Source: Marsupella aquatica
Taxonomy: Eukaryota; Marchantiophyta
DNA: 64,000 nucleotides
Assembly: GCA_973895155.1 (NCBI GenBank)
Contig: OZ316898.1
Location: forward strand, 310,001-374,000
Direction: 5' to 3'
The notes beneath the pieces are model-generated. The model saw only the letters and a program-made list of their open reading frames with translations, had not been told where the DNA came from and ran no database searches. Every line of letters begins with the position of its first letter. Positions within the stretch are counted from its first letter, which is position 1. The position numbers and the translations under genes are program-made. Shown here one piece after another: positions 44,679 to 54,786 of the stretch.

Positions 44679-47327
44679 ATGTCGCACACGATCCTCTCCA
44701 GCTCGGCCATTCGATTCTGGACGCAGTTCCTATCTACCGGAAGGCACTTGGCCGATTCATTGAAACACGCCAACCCGCGCCGATACGAGATCGAATGCGA
44801 ATACGAGAGAGCCATCCGCCTAGCAGGACGACACCACTACGTCCTTAACTTTGACTACCCGTCTCAGAGCGAGCTTTACCGACCAGCTGAGGTATCTGGG
44901 TACTTCTTTGACAGAGACAAATATATCGGGTTCTGGGAAGCATTGCTTCGGCTTCCGGACGAGGTCTTCAATATCCCGGGTACAATCGACCTGCAGCGAC
45001 ATCACTTCGACCACATCCCTGCCCAGGTTCGGGCAGTCATTAACGGCGAGTCCAGTACCAACCGTTCGACAAGGGCGTCCGTACTCGCTTCGGAGAACTT
45101 CTACCAGCACTTACAGAGCTTCATGGGAACTCGGCCATCAACCAACATGACCAACTCAGCCGGACTCGGACCCGTACCCGTACCCGTACCCGTGCCCATG
45201 CAACCTCAGCTTCAGCTTCAGCCTCAGCCGCAGCCTAGCCAAACCCCACCACCTATCACCCAGCCAGCACAGGTACGCTCCGTCATCAACGCTGTGGATC
45301 TTAGCGATGACGACGAGGCTACCCCACCCTTGACCAGGCGGCCCAGAGGAACAAGCGCTCGGGGGGCCGACACTATACCGTCCCCACCCCCTGCTCTGAC
45401 CCCAGGAGCGGCCCCAGCAGACAACATGGTGACCGTGGCCGCCCCGGGCCCGTTACCAACCGCAGTGGCACTCCCCAGGCCCGATCGGGAGGATGGGGAA
45501 GTATCACCTTCCCCGAGTCAGTCACGGGGAAAGAAGAGAAAGGAATCCGCCAGTGCATCCGGGTTACCGTTAGCCACGGTAGCTGTAGCCAAGGTAATGA
45601 TGCATCGCATGGGGGAAAACGTTCACAGCAACATCCTCCATCCCAAGCATGCGGTGTACCTGAAGACTCAGGGATTTGAGCACCTCGCCTCTCTCCCCTG
45701 GAACACTTGCAGGTACTACGGGGAGGACATGACAGAATTCGTCAAGAATTATGACGACGTACGTCAACAGACTCGGCTGCGGGGAAGGAATATGTCCCTC
45801 ACAGAAGAACGGCTCAAGATGATCTTCGGGTTACCCGAAGGTGACCATCGAGTCGAATCACGGGCTCCCGGGGGCAAGGGGGCCAAGTACCAATCTTCAA
45901 GTTTTCCCTCAGAGGGATCAGTAGACAACGGGTTCGTGATGAGGACCTGCCTCATGCCCGAGATAGCTGAGCGGCTGGAGTTCCAGAGGTACGCTCTCCA
46001 CTTGATGGAACCCCGGGGGGAGATCTCCGCCGCCCAGGTCATCCAGGTCGAGAACTATCGACCTAGGAAGTGGGCGTCGTACTTCGCTAAGAAATTCCAT
46101 GAAGAGATGGAGCGGCGAAGGAAGACGCTGTACATTGACGGGAAGCCGTATTTCGCTAGCCACATCGAAATCATTCTTGAGTGGTATGCCCGGTTTGATC
46201 GACGAACCCTTCCCCGCATCAACGTTACAAAGCTGGTCCCAGCTAGGTGGGTTTTTCCGGCATTGGAGAGACGACCCCAACCCGAGGCCCGAAGTCCAGT
46301 GGACACGCCAGCTTCACCCACCCCACCTCCACAAATAGCTGTAATCGTAACCGAGGAGGCGTCGGAGGGGTTGGTCGTCGCAACCGTTGATGCGACCCAA
46401 CTAGCCGGGCTAAGTACAGAAGTTGGTACGGCAGAGGTCTTACCCGAACCCGGGTCTCCCAAGGACCCGCCGGTGGCAATTCCGGAGAACCGGACATCGC
46501 TGCAGGAGGATACTCCGGCCCCTTCCAACGTTATGTCCCCAGGGCTGGACGTCACTGCCCCGGCCCCTGCGCGTGTTGATGTCTGCCCGTGCCCAAATCC
46601 GGACAGACACAACTTGGACCACCCGGAACTCTTCGTACAGGGTACGTTTCTGAACGGGCTTCTGGGAGATTTCTCTCATCAAATTGCCCGGGATACCGGG
46701 GAGTTCATGGCTCGGAAGGTAGCCTGTTTCTTCAATCAGGAGTTGGTTGCCGCCGTAAAGGCAGGGCGGGCCCAGTCGGAGGCCCTTCAGAGGATAGAGC
46801 GGTACCGGGTGGAGTCCGTGTACCTAAAGAACGAAGTGGCGGCTCAAGAGGCTGAGCTTATGCAACTACGACCCAAGGTTGCAGCCGCCGATGAGTTGTT
46901 AGCAAAGGCATACGCTCTTACCGCCCTAGCTGAATAGGCCAAAGCTGGGAACGAGGCCGAGATTACATGACTCCGGAACCAGATTGACAGTTTGAAGAAA
47001 CAAGCTGTCACCTGGCAGAAAGACCTGGAGGAGGCCGAGGAGCGAGCCCAGCGGGACGCGACGGAGATAGCCACACTGCAGGCTGAGATGGCGCGGCTCC
47101 AAACCGAGGCCGAGAAGCAGGACCAGCTGGCGAGTAAACTGGCGAGCGACGCCCAGCAGCTGGAGGAGGCATGTCAGGAGGCAGTAGAGGAGACGGACGC
47201 GGCGAGGCGAGAGAACGAATCTCTGCTGGACCAGGTCCAGCTCCTCAAAGCGGACAATGACAGGCTTCGAAGGCAGCGGGATGGCCGTTCCCATTCGGGC
47301 GGCTCTGGCAAGCGTGCCAGGCATTAG
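44679..47327 (+). pseudogene. LTR-borne ORF, copy 2, two stop codons
   Basis: Same ORF as at 54,787 but with TAG at codon 753 (46,935–46,937) and TGA at codon 764 (46,968–46,970), both shared with copy 1. Codon 538 is still CGA, so 752 residues are readable, lacking most of the C-terminal coiled coil and basic tail. One private change (Pro to Ser, GCGTCGGAG at ~46,361) is again C-to-T. Confidence 0.85.
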
Positions 47328-48227
47328 CGGCGGAGTATGAATAGATTAGGATTAGAATTGGCTTGGTCAGGCTCTTGGGACAGGCACCTGCCTTAGGTAC
47401 GGCAGCGCTGCCCTGCTGTCCAGCCTGCGTAGATTAGGATCTTCTAATAAGACACAGCTGTTTTCCGGCCTGACTGTCAGCTTAGTTAGGACCTTGGTCA
47501 GCGAATCTTCGGCGGGAGGACACCCCGTTCCTCGGCTCTTAGTATTTAGTGCACCCCTCGGTAGAGGCAAGGGGGGTTTTTTAGTTTCAGAGTCGGACAT
47601 CCGCGGGACATGCGGGGAGTCCCGACCTCTGGGAATGATAGAGTACCAAGGGGAGGGGGTAGGACTAAGCTTGCCGGGCGAGTGCGGAGCCGGGCTCCGT
47701 TGTAGTGTGCACCCTTGGCCTTGAACCTGTGCATTCCAGGGCTGTCGTGTCAACTAAGTGTACGCATATGTTCCCTTTGTAGTAAAAATCCTTTCCCATC
47801 ATTTTTCCTTCGTGTAAATCGAGATTGTATGCATGTGTGCGCATATGTGTGTGGGTTTCTCGTATATGGGTGGCAGCGCCGGGCCGAACGCACTACCCGA
47901 GACGTGCACAGGGTGCAGCCTACGGGTAAGTGGTTGCGAGCACGGGTTGAGGACCTGTATCATCGAATCCGGATCGAAGGCGGACAGCACGAAGGCTTAG
48001 AAGCCCTTAAGCCGGGGTCGATCCTGCTATCGACTAAGGTACGTTCCGGCGGCGGAACACAAACCATACCTAGGAGGTGTCCGTATTTAGCAGTATGCGC
48101 ACTTAGCGCTAGTTTACGAGAATAAGGTGCATTACGTGCTTCCCTTCCTGCCCGAACCCTCAGATTTACGAGGGATGTGCCCGTCTAAGCTGAAGTCTGA
48201 GTTAAGGCCGAAGCCTACGACGTGACA

Positions 48228-48350
48228 TAGCCTTTGTTTTGGCGCTAGATGGAGGGGGCACTCTACATATCGTAGAGGGGAGACATGTGCATATTCACCT
48301 AGGCAGGATACATCAGGACGTAGTACTAACCATTGCATTTATATGAGTAA
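48228..48350 (+). other. Gypsy internal leader 2 with putative primer site
   Basis: Same as 38,120–38,242: putative primer site at 48,240–48,257, then an untranslated leader and a short ATG frame at 48,343 overlapping the gag start. Confidence 0.5.
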
Positions 48351-51300
48351 ATGCCCGTCACTCGTTCTCAAGCAGCTTACTTGAGGAGATTGACCAGCGA
48401 ACGAGAAAGTGCAACCACAACAAGCTCCGACTCGTCGGGCTCGGAGGACTCGCAATCGTCCCGACGTATGAACATACCCCCGGGATCTTCGGAGTCCGGT
48501 TCGACCGGCCCTGCTGCGGTACCACCACCACCACCACCACCACCACCACCACCTATGGCAGCCGCTCCACCGGTGGCCCGCGCTGCTCAGGCACCTCCAC
48601 AAATATCGCAACGATCGCGATTTCATTATCGACCTTTCAAAGGGCGTCATGGGGATGATCCGGATGAATGGTTGGATGAGTTTGAAGCCACTGCTAAAGC
48701 TAATGGGGAAGACGTCATTAAGCTAACCGTCCTCCCGGGAGTAATGCGGGGAGAAGCTCATCCATGGTACAACTCGTTACCACCCGGGACTACCTGGGCA
48801 CAATTCCAAGCTGCATTGCTGCAGGAGTTTCGTGCCATTGGATCAGAACAGCGTTCTCTATTAAAGATTGGCCAGCTTCGCATGGGAAAAAAAGAGTCCC
48901 TGCGGAAGTTCATTCAGAAGTTTCAGAAACTTGCGGCCAAGATCCGGCCCAGGCCAGGAGACGCGCTCCAGCTTACATGGTTCCTTCATGGTTTGCCCAC
49001 GAATATGCAATTCTGGGTACGCCAGAATAATCCAATTTCAATGCAGGCGGCCATAGCGTGCGCCGAAACTTACCGGGAGTCCACCTATAACTCCCGGCGG
49101 AGCCAGCGAGCACGCCGCAGGAAGGGTAAGTACGAAACCTTCAGTGACAGTGACTCCGAATCGGACGACGAGAGGAAGAAGAAACGGAAGAAGAAGAAGA
49201 AACATCATTCGACCTCGTCCAGCTCCGAGACGGAATCCAGTTCGGATTCAGCTTCAAGCATCGGATCCTCTACCTCCAGTTCATCAGGAAGTGACTTGGA
49301 GAGCGAAAGCCGGAGCAAAAAGAAGAAGAGACGAGTGAAGAAGGAGGGGAAGATTAAACCCCGGGCGCGAAGAACGATACCAGATCCAAAGGCTGCCGAA
49401 GCAGACAAGCTGAACAAAATCACGGATCGACTCAAAGCACTGTCAGTACATCTTGCGGAGAAGCCGGTGGAGAAGAAGAAGCCATCTGAGATTCGAGCCC
49501 ATGCGTGGTGTTCAAAGTGCTTCCAATCCGGCCATGTGGTGCAGGAATGCCCAAGGTGGAAGAACCGAGTTCACCAAGTAGAGCTGGATGATGTTGACAA
49601 CCCGGGCCCCGAATCGGAGTCCACGGAGTATTTCTTTGAGGACCCTCCTGATTCCGTGTACCAGATTTCAACGGTTGGTCCGCGTAATTTAGCGGGTAGA
49701 ACTGCGTACCCCTACCCAAGTAATGGCCGGAGTTTCCAGGTTATCAGTAACCCGAGCATCCCTCCTAAGCCAGGGATTTGGCGGTCCCCGGTTTGTTACA
49801 ACTGTGAAAAGCCAGGACACTTTGCGAGGGAATGCACCGAACCAAGACGTCAGGGAGATGGCCGAGGCACCCCACTATGTCAAGTTTGCAAAACGGAGGC
49901 TCATTCCACGGCCAACTGTCCGTTGGTAATCGCTGCTCGAACGAGTGCGGCTAGACCGGCCCAGGCTGGACCAGTCACGAGCGATGCAGTCGTCCAAATG
50001 ATTGCTGTAGAATGGCAAGATGACAACACCGAGTGGGTGAATCTGGTGGACGTGGCGGAACACCCTAATCCATTGGATGAGGCCGAGTGCTACCGAGTGT
50101 CGACAAGGGCCGAACGGAAGGAAGAAAAGACGGAGGAGAAACGGAGGAAAAAGCAAGATACTACTCCAGTGCAGCCAGCGATAAATATACCCCCGGAAAA
50201 GGACGATGACTACCGACGGGACGACCCGAAGCTATTTTTCCCCCGCATCGAAGAATTGGTAAAGAAACAGCTGGAGGCTTACGAAGCTCGGGAATACCAG
50301 AAGGCAATCGATAAGGACATCAAAGTAGCCGAGACAGCCCGGCGTCAGGAGCAAGAAAAGCAAGATAAACAAGAGGAAGCCAAGCAGCAGCCAACGAAAG
50401 AAACAAAGGAGGACTATGATATTAAGGAGGACGTGAAGAGTTGCCCGGTTACAGCGACGGTGGGGCAACTGCTGCAGAACAACCCACAGTACAGACGACA
50501 ACTGAGGGAGTTGCTCATGGGTCGCCGAAGGAGAAGACTACCCCGAGTTGGGAGTGCAGACTGCAACATGATATGCGAGGACCTTGGAGCGCCGGACATC
50601 TTGATCGAAATTAATAACTGTACCATCAAGATGGTCCTTGTAGACGGAGGAGCGGGAGTCAACATCATGACTGAAGAAACGTCAGTCAAGTTAGGATACC
50701 TCACGTATCAACCCACGGCCCGAGCTATCAGATTAGCAAACGGGGCAAGGGTCCTCCCATTAGGCACGCTCACACGAGTGCTCACTCTGGTGGGAGGGGT
50801 AGAGTTCTATCTCAACTTCTTAGTCATGAGGCCGGTTCGTCCCTCCTCTTATCCGGTTCTTCTGGGCAGGCCGTGGCTGTACGGTGGCCGTGTAGTCACG
50901 GATTGGGGAAAGAAGGAGCTACGGTTCGGGGAACCCACCGTACGGGTATCCTGGGCAATGGACGATTATCAGGGAGAAACCCCACAAGGACCCGAGGAAT
51001 ATGATTCGGAGACCTCGGAGGAAGAGGAACTCAATATGATCGAACTCATCTCGTCCCTATCCGAGGAAGATGTCTTCGGAGTTGAAGCAACCCGAGAAAC
51101 ACATCTCCTAAATTACCCGAGGGCTGCCATTGAGTCCACCCCAAGTACATCTACTGTCGGGGATGAGGAAACGCACGAACAACTCGTCGAGACGGAGGAC
51201 ACGGCTCCAGCCAAGCAGGGAGCCGTGGCTACTCCTTCCATTTCAGAGCCTTGTAACCATGAACCAGCCCAACAACCGCCTGAGGCCGAAAACTCGAGAC

Positions 51301-54300
51301 CGAGACATAAAAAGCGAGTCTCATGGGATCCGTCCATTCCGCAATTGGAGGAAGTAAACCCCATCCCGAGACCAATCCCGGTCCCACCCATGTACGGAGG
51401 GGTTCGGTTAGCTGAGCTTGACGCGAGCCTGGACCCGAGTCTGCGAAACCAGGTTGAAGTCATCAGGAAGGAGCACTACCGGAAGTACACTATTGGGATG
51501 GACAAATCTTTTAACCTGGGCCACGCTTTGACGGGGAAGGCTGAAAAAGCCATCCAAGCTTTGCTCAAGGAATATGAAGATGTGTTTGCATGGAGTCATC
51601 ATGATTTAACAGGCGTCTCCCCCGAGTTGGGAGAACACACAATCGATCTGAACCTAGGAGCCCATGCGGTACGACAGCGACAACGTCGCATGAATCCGAG
51701 GTACTCCATCTTAGTGAAGGAGGAAATTGATCGTCTCCTCGCCGCCGATATCATTTACCCGGTAATGGCCAGCGACTGGGTCTCTCCCATTGTCATTGTA
51801 CCAAAGAAGGGAGGTACGGATGGAAAACCTAAGATTCGTATCTGTCAGGACTACCGTAAGCTCAATGACGCAACCCGAAAAGACCATTACCCATTACCAT
51901 TCACGGATATGGTTCTAGATATGGTGGCCCGAAATGAAATCTATACATTTCTTGACGGGTATTCAGGTTATAACCAAATCTGGATTCGTCTCGCGGATCA
52001 GCTCAAAACAACGTTCACTACGGAGTGGGGAACGTTCGCATTTCGGAGGATGCCTTTTGGTCTGTGTAACGCCCCGGCTATGTTTAAGCGCCTTATGATG
52101 AATATCTTCCACGATTTCCTACGGGAATTTTTGGAGATATTTATCGATGACTTTGCCATCTTCGGAACCATTGCCATGCACCCCGAACACCTACGACGAA
52201 CGTTGCAACGATGCCGAGATGTTAACCTCAAACTACATCCCGCCAAATGCTTCTTCGGGGTAGAGGAGGGGGTGTTACTCGGGCATCGTGTGTCCAAACG
52301 GGGCATTGAGGTGGACCAAGAGAAAGTTGCGGCCTGGATGGCGGTGGTGTTCCCCTTGGATCAAAAAGCAGTACGATCCTTCTTGGGCTGCGTAGGGTAT
52401 TACCGCCGGTTCATTAAAGACTTTGCTAAAATTGCGTTGCCCTTAACTGAGATGATGAAGAAGGACGCAGCGGTCGAGGAAACACCCCGGAGACGGATTG
52501 CTTTTGAGGAACTCCGTAAACGACTCACCACCGCGCCTATCATGGTCACCCCAGACTGGAATAAGGAGTTCCACGTGTATGTCGATGTGTCAGGGTTCTG
52601 TATCGAATCCGTACTTAGTCAGCTAGATGAGGATGGACGTGATCACCCCATCTATTTCGCTAGCCGTCAACTATTTGCAGCCGAAAAGAATTATTCCCCC
52701 ACTGATCGAGAAGCTTTGGGAATAATCTACTTGTGTAAAAAGTTCCGACACTATCTGCTAGGCTACAAGGTCATTTTCCACACAGATCATGATAGCCTGA
52801 AGTACATGGTCAACAAAGCGGATGTGACAGGACGGATAGCCCGGTGGGTGCTACTTCTCCAGGAATTTAATTACAAAGTTTGGGTTCGGCCAGGAAGGGT
52901 ACACCTCAATGCCGATTTCTTTTCACGACTGGACGGCGTACCAGTCGATCAGCCAATTGATGATATTTTTCCGGATGAGGAGTTGTTCCACGTAGGGGAA
53001 GGGACACCAACGTGGTACGGCTCAATAATCACCTTCCTTTTAACGGGCCGCATCCCTGACGGCATCAATCAGGAGGCCGCCGCTGTGTTTTTACGGAAAG
53101 CCGGGCCTTACGTCATGATACAGGGTCACCTACATAAGGAAGGTATTAACGGAAAGTTACGACGCTGCTTAGAGTATAAGGAGACACTTATCGTGATACG
53201 GGCCCTGCATGAAGAAGAAGCTGGAGGCCATTTCGCGGCAGTTACGACAGCCCGAAAGATTCTGGACTCGGGGTATTGGTGGCCTACGTTGCATCGGGAT
53301 GTACAGCGCTTCATTAAGGGCTGTGACTTGTGTCAACGAGCGGGGGCCCCGAGGCGGGCTCATCATCACCCGCTCACATCTGTGCTTCCATTGGCACCAT
53401 TCGAAAAATGGGGGATTGATTATATCGGACCGTTCACTCCCGTTACCCGAAGGCGAAGGTGCAGATACATCCTATTAGCTATTGATTACTCCACCAAATG
53501 GGTCGAAGCGCGGGCTACGGTAAAGGACGACGCCGCAACTAGTGCCAGATTCTTATACGAACAGATTTTCACCCGATTCGGACCGCCCTTAGAATTGGTA
53601 AGCGACCGTGGAACCCACTTCCTCAATGACACCGTAGCCCAGCTTACGGAGCGTTACCTAGTCAAGCACCGCAAGACTACCCCATATCATCCTAAAGCCA
53701 ACGGGATGGCGGAGAGAGCAAATGGTATCATTGGGAAGATCCTCAACAAAACTGTAGCTGCGCACAAAACGGATTGGGATGATAAGTTGTACGCGGCGGT
53801 GTACTCGTATAATCTAGCTTACAAAACTACTACGAGTCATAGCCCGTACTTTCTGGTATTCGGCCAACATTTGTTGGTGCCCGTCGAATTTGAAGTGCAC
53901 ACTCCACGGGTCAGCATTCGGGATCGCTTACCTGAATCTGAAAGTCTGTCAGACCGAGCTTATCAGATTGAAGCCTTGGAAGAAGCACGGCTACTGGCAG
54001 CTCGACACACCGTGAAGAAACAGACAACTTCAAAGAAGCAGCATGACAAAGGACTACGGAGGGTCGACGTCGTGGCAGGCGATCTAGTCCTTCTGTACGA
54101 TAGTAGGTACATGCAGTTTCCAGGGAAGCTGCATACCCGGTGGTTGGGGCCCTTCCTTGTCAATCAGATCTACCGAAACGGATCTTTGGAGCTTGCGACG
54201 TATGCCGGCGATTTACTCCCCACGCGAATCAGCTACGATCGTGTAAAAAAGTACCACCATCAAGATGACGACGCCGATAGCGATGTTCGCGAGGACGCTT

Positions 54301-54353
54301 CACAATTAAGCAGGGAGCTATGTGACGCCGCCGGTACGGCGGTTAATGAGTGA
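48351..54353 (+). CDS. Gypsy gag-pol polyprotein, copy 2 (2,000 aa, intact)
   Basis: Identical in length and domain order to the copy at 38,243, offset by exactly 10,108 bp. I noticed about ten base differences over the internal region, seven changing a residue (for example Gly/Glu near residue 51, Gln/Arg in the Lys/Ser linker, Met/Thr inside the third CCHC knuckle, Asp/Gly after integrase). None touches a knuckle Cys/His, the protease Asp, FIDD or the integrase triad. Pol ends 33 bp inside LTR 3. The near-identity dates the duplication as much younger than the LTR 1–LTR 3 split. Confidence 0.95.
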   Translation: MPVTRSQAAYLRRLTSERESATTTSSDSSGSEDSQSSRRMNIPPGSSESGSTGPAAVPPPPPPPPPPPMAAAPPVARAAQAPPQISQRSRFHYRPFKGRHGDDPDEWLDEFEATAKANGEDVIKLTVLPGVMRGEAHPWYNSLPPGTTWAQFQAALLQEFRAIGSEQRSLLKIGQLRMGKKESLRKFIQKFQKLAAKIRPRPGDALQLTWFLHGLPTNMQFWVRQNNPISMQAAIACAETYRESTYNSRRSQRARRRKGKYETFSDSDSESDDERKKKRKKKKKHHSTSSSSETESSSDSASSIGSSTSSSSGSDLESESRSKKKKRRVKKEGKIKPRARRTIPDPKAAEADKLNKITDRLKALSVHLAEKPVEKKKPSEIRAHAWCSKCFQSGHVVQECPRWKNRVHQVELDDVDNPGPESESTEYFFEDPPDSVYQISTVGPRNLAGRTAYPYPSNGRSFQVISNPSIPPKPGIWRSPVCYNCEKPGHFARECTEPRRQGDGRGTPLCQVCKTEAHSTANCPLVIAARTSAARPAQAGPVTSDAVVQMIAVEWQDDNTEWVNLVDVAEHPNPLDEAECYRVSTRAERKEEKTEEKRRKKQDTTPVQPAINIPPEKDDDYRRDDPKLFFPRIEELVKKQLEAYEAREYQKAIDKDIKVAETARRQEQEKQDKQEEAKQQPTKETKEDYDIKEDVKSCPVTATVGQLLQNNPQYRRQLRELLMGRRRRRLPRVGSADCNMICEDLGAPDILIEINNCTIKMVLVDGGAGVNIMTEETSVKLGYLTYQPTARAIRLANGARVLPLGTLTRVLTLVGGVEFYLNFLVMRPVRPSSYPVLLGRPWLYGGRVVTDWGKKELRFGEPTVRVSWAMDDYQGETPQGPEEYDSETSEEEELNMIELISSLSEEDVFGVEATRETHLLNYPRAAIESTPSTSTVGDEETHEQLVETEDTAPAKQGAVATPSISEPCNHEPAQQPPEAENSRPRHKKRVSWDPSIPQLEEVNPIPRPIPVPPMYGGVRLAELDASLDPSLRNQVEVIRKEHYRKYTIGMDKSFNLGHALTGKAEKAIQALLKEYEDVFAWSHHDLTGVSPELGEHTIDLNLGAHAVRQRQRRMNPRYSILVKEEIDRLLAADIIYPVMASDWVSPIVIVPKKGGTDGKPKIRICQDYRKLNDATRKDHYPLPFTDMVLDMVARNEIYTFLDGYSGYNQIWIRLADQLKTTFTTEWGTFAFRRMPFGLCNAPAMFKRLMMNIFHDFLREFLEIFIDDFAIFGTIAMHPEHLRRTLQRCRDVNLKLHPAKCFFGVEEGVLLGHRVSKRGIEVDQEKVAAWMAVVFPLDQKAVRSFLGCVGYYRRFIKDFAKIALPLTEMMKKDAAVEETPRRRIAFEELRKRLTTAPIMVTPDWNKEFHVYVDVSGFCIESVLSQLDEDGRDHPIYFASRQLFAAEKNYSPTDREALGIIYLCKKFRHYLLGYKVIFHTDHDSLKYMVNKADVTGRIARWVLLLQEFNYKVWVRPGRVHLNADFFSRLDGVPVDQPIDDIFPDEELFHVGEGTPTWYGSIITFLLTGRIPDGINQEAAAVFLRKAGPYVMIQGHLHKEGINGKLRRCLEYKETLIVIRALHEEEAGGHFAAVTTARKILDSGYWWPTLHRDVQRFIKGCDLCQRAGAPRRAHHHPLTSVLPLAPFEKWGIDYIGPFTPVTRRRRCRYILLAIDYSTKWVEARATVKDDAATSARFLYEQIFTRFGPPLELVSDRGTHFLNDTVAQLTERYLVKHRKTTPYHPKANGMAERANGIIGKILNKTVAAHKTDWDDKLYAAVYSYNLAYKTTTSHSPYFLVFGQHLLVPVEFEVHTPRVSIRDRLPESESLSDRAYQIEALEEARLLAARHTVKKQTTSKKQHDKGLRRVDVVAGDLVLLYDSRYMQFPGKLHTRWLGPFLVNQIYRNGSLELATYAGDLLPTRISYDRVKKYHHQDDDADSDVREDASQLSRELCDAAGTAVNE

Positions 54354-54678
54354 TTCAGTCTAACTGCGCTCGGCACGCGCGTTAGGTGGGTCTTAGGCCG
54401 CTATTATTAGCATAACGATAGTATTTAGATAATCATTAGGGGTAGGACATCATTAGGCAATAAGGGGGACTTCAGGTTCGGGCTGGCGGCGGGTCGCTAT
54501 TCGCACACCCGGGTTATGAGCATGGAGGGGCCCCTCCCTCGGGTCCGTATAACGAACTTAAGGAAGCGGCCACTGACGCACGCTGACTCAGACCGGCGGA
54601 GTGGCCGGTACACCACAAGCGTGAGCGGTTCAACCTATGGGCGTCGAGGAGACGTCGGGGATCGACAAGCCCTCAAAG

Positions 54679-54685
54679 TATAAAA
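54679..54685 (+). promoter_or_regulatory. TATA box of Gypsy LTR 3
   Basis: TATAAAA at the same LTR position as in LTRs 1 and 2; 102 bp upstream of the intact LTR ORF. Confidence 0.7.
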
Positions 54686-54786
54686 GGGGAGCCAACCCTT
54701 TGTAGTGCACCAGTCCATCAGTCCGCGCGCCAGCTTCGACCCCAGCTCTCTCGTTCTCTCTAGGTCGCCACTACTATCTCCTCTGA

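Larger units (their letters stand above)
44213..48227 (+). repeat. Gypsy LTR 2 (middle, recombinant)
   Basis: Up to 44,861 every diagnostic base I found agrees with LTR 3 against LTR 1; from 44,913 on, apart from private changes, they agree with LTR 1 against LTR 3. This is the expected product of crossing over between the 3' LTR of one copy and the 5' LTR of another. Confidence 0.93.
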
